Part shown: positions 28,614-29,607 of the stretch, piece by piece
Position numbering within the stretch: position 1 is the stretch's first letter
How the letters are laid out: every line of letters starts with the position of its first letter
Origin: JAZNGX01 sp045576675
Lineage (GTDB): Bacteria > Bacillota > Clostridia > Monoglobales > Firm-18
Direction of reading: 5' to 3'
NCBI GenBank assembly: GCA_045576675.1
Contig: JAZNGX010000183.1
Span: 1 to 29,607, forward strand
DNA: 29,607 nt
Program-made: the position numbers and the translations under genes
Notes under the pieces: generated by a model
Told to the model about the DNA's origin: nothing
Databases searched by the model: none
What the model saw: the letters and a program-made list of their open reading frames with translations, nothing else

Positions 28614-28629
28614 TGTAATGGTCATTACA
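28614..28629 (+). promoter_or_regulatory. 16-bp palindrome in the TetR gene leader, candidate operator
   Basis: TGTAATG-GT-CATTACA is a perfect 7-bp inverted repeat around two bases, the usual size and symmetry of TetR-family operators. It lies 38 bases before the ATG, so a bound repressor would block transcription. Confidence 0.65.
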
Positions 28630-28666
28630 GCCAAAACGTTGAAAATTTAAGATGGGAGGTAATACT

Positions 28667-29227
28667 ATGGATGGTTGTCCGGCACCAGACAGAAAAACGG
28701 AAATCATTATGATAACCTGGCAATATCTTTTAAAGCACGGTTTGGGACATTCTTCTATAGGTGAATTGTGCCGTGAAACCGGCGTTGCACAAAGCAGTCT
28801 TTATCATTATTTCGAAAACAAGGATGATATCTGGATAAGTGCGGGAAAGTATGGTCTTGCAAGGGTTGTTGATGCACTTTTCGATTTTACGTTTAATCAC
28901 ACAAGTGATATTCAGTTTTTTTTCGCTGAACTGTTAAACGAGGCAGAAAAGTATAAATACGATTTGCGTCTTGGAGTGCAGATAACAACAAGCCCGGTGT
29001 ATGGTGTACTTATGCGTGAAAAGTCCAATGATTTTAAGCTGTTGTATGAACGTTATGCCGGCAAATTAATGGGATTGTTTAATTGTACATATGAGCATGC
29101 TGAAGTTTTTATTTATTCTATAATTGCGTATGTAATAGATTATGCAATATGGGATGACAGAGAAAAAACACAGATGCTCCTTGATAATTTGCACGAAAGA
29201 ATAGCGACGATACTAGGAACAAAGTAA
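28667..29227 (+). CDS. TetR/AcrR family transcriptional regulator
   Basis: The 186-residue protein has a typical N-terminal TetR helix-turn-helix (SSIGELCRETGVAQSSLYHY, then FENKDDI) at about 30-60. The C-terminal helices form a ligand-binding domain with FFAELLNEAEKY and a LYERYAGKLMGLF segment; the ligand cannot be predicted. I start at ATG 28667, since GGGAGG lies 5-8 bases upstream; an in-frame ATG at 28652 overlaps that site. It stands alone after the hydrogenase terminator. Two palindromes around its promoter suggest self-regulation. It may control the secreted-protein gene that follows. Confidence 0.92.
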   Translation: MDGCPAPDRKTEIIMITWQYLLKHGLGHSSIGELCRETGVAQSSLYHYFENKDDIWISAGKYGLARVVDALFDFTFNHTSDIQFFFAELLNEAEKYKYDLRLGVQITTSPVYGVLMREKSNDFKLLYERYAGKLMGLFNCTYEHAEVFIYSIIAYVIDYAIWDDREKTQMLLDNLHERIATILGTK

Positions 29228-29287
29228 AAAAACAAATAGATTTATCTATTTTATATATATAATAAAAAACAAATAGGAGGAAAGTAA

Positions 29288-29607
29288 ATGAAAGCAAAAA
29301 GAATTTTGGCAATGCTGCTGGTTTTTGCAATGGTTATTTCGATGACTGCGTTTGCTAACGAAACAGTCACAGAGGTGGCTAACGTCGAAGCTTTAAAAAC
29401 TGCTTTGACAAATGGTGGCAGCATAAAGCTTGCTGCTGATGTAACTTTAAGTGAAACGATTGTTGTTCCGGAAGGAAAAACAGCTGTTCTTGATTTGAAT
29501 GGTCATTCTATCAAAACTGACTATCAATCAGACAGTGATTCAAAGCATTGTTATGCTTTTAATAACTATGGTAACTTTACAATTAATGATAGCAGTGCTG
29601 AGAAAAC
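29288..29607 (+). CDS. Secreted surface protein, 3' part outside window
   Basis: About 106 residues are visible. A signal peptide is clear: a MKAKR basic start, a hydrophobic core (ILAMLLVFAMVISMTAF) and a likely cut after AFA. The mature part has GGSIKLAADVTLSETIVVPEG, then VLDLNGHSI, then NNYGNFTIND, as in the right-handed beta-helix (pectate lyase-like or pectin-like) repeats of cell-surface proteins of gut Clostridia. AGGAGG lies 6 bases before the ATG, with a weak inverted repeat (AAATAGAT/ATCTATTT, 29234-29251) upstream. The ligand or enzyme activity cannot be told. Confidence 0.8.
   Translation, partial: MKAKRILAMLLVFAMVISMTAFANETVTEVANVEALKTALTNGGSIKLAADVTLSETIVVPEGKTAVLDLNGHSIKTDYQSDSDSKHCYAFNNYGNFTINDSSAEK

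Noticed and set aside
29228..29287. Terminator after the TetR gene
   Set aside because: AAATAGAT/ATCTATTT is AT-only with almost no loop, so it is more likely a small palindrome or chance than a working terminator.

Overview
The window holds two unlike segments. Positions 1 to about 20,200 are the right-hand part of a prophage, and positions about 20,200 to 29,607 are host chromosome. The codon usage, strong AGGAGG ribosome binding sites, AT-rich spacers, an NAD(P)H-linked [FeFe] hydrogenase operon and Gram-positive signal peptide and holin types point to an anaerobic low-GC Clostridia bacterium. The species cannot be named from the sequence.

Prophage, left to right: the end of a gene cut by the window edge; a replication block (DnaB-type helicase, a DUF6906-like small protein, and a DnaD-like replisome organiser carrying four exactly phased 12-bp iterons, probably the phage origin); a run of small early genes including a Zn-ribbon protein and a PnuC-like membrane protein; a leftward serine recombinase; a divergent control region with two good promoters and large palindromes; and a late operon. 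The late operon reads TerS, a very short tyrosine recombinase, TerL, a small membrane protein, portal, a zinc metallopeptidase, scaffold, major capsid protein, a decoration-like protein, head-tail adaptor, a P22 gp10-like tail hub, fibre and receptor-binding genes, an amidase, a stalk-domain/DUF4329 protein and a holin. There is no tape measure, sheath or major tail tube gene between the head and fibre genes, so a short-tailed (podovirus-like) particle is the best reading. The prophage ends at the 3' end of a leftward tRNA-Gln(CUG), which I take as one att junction. The integrase, repressor and other att site must lie left of the window.

A family of two-hairpin repeats occurs at about nine places in the prophage and I saw none in the host segment. 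Most copies sit just after stop codons. Two intact copies are read through in frame inside genes (DnaD-like protein and portal), and a shrunken remnant may lie in the adaptor gene. Hairpin arms vary in a compensating way between copies.

Host segment: ilvE (branched-chain aminotransferase) and a hemolysin III family membrane protein end at a terminator. DRTGG and PHP domain genes follow, then a NuoE-like subunit, a GHKL ATPase, a thioredoxin-like [2Fe-2S] protein, a NuoF-like subunit and the catalytic [FeFe] hydrogenase. This is the gene set of a trimeric, probably electron-bifurcating NAD(P)H/ferredoxin hydrogenase and ends at a strong terminator. A TetR-family regulator with palindromes on and behind its promoter, and the start of a secreted surface protein, close the window.
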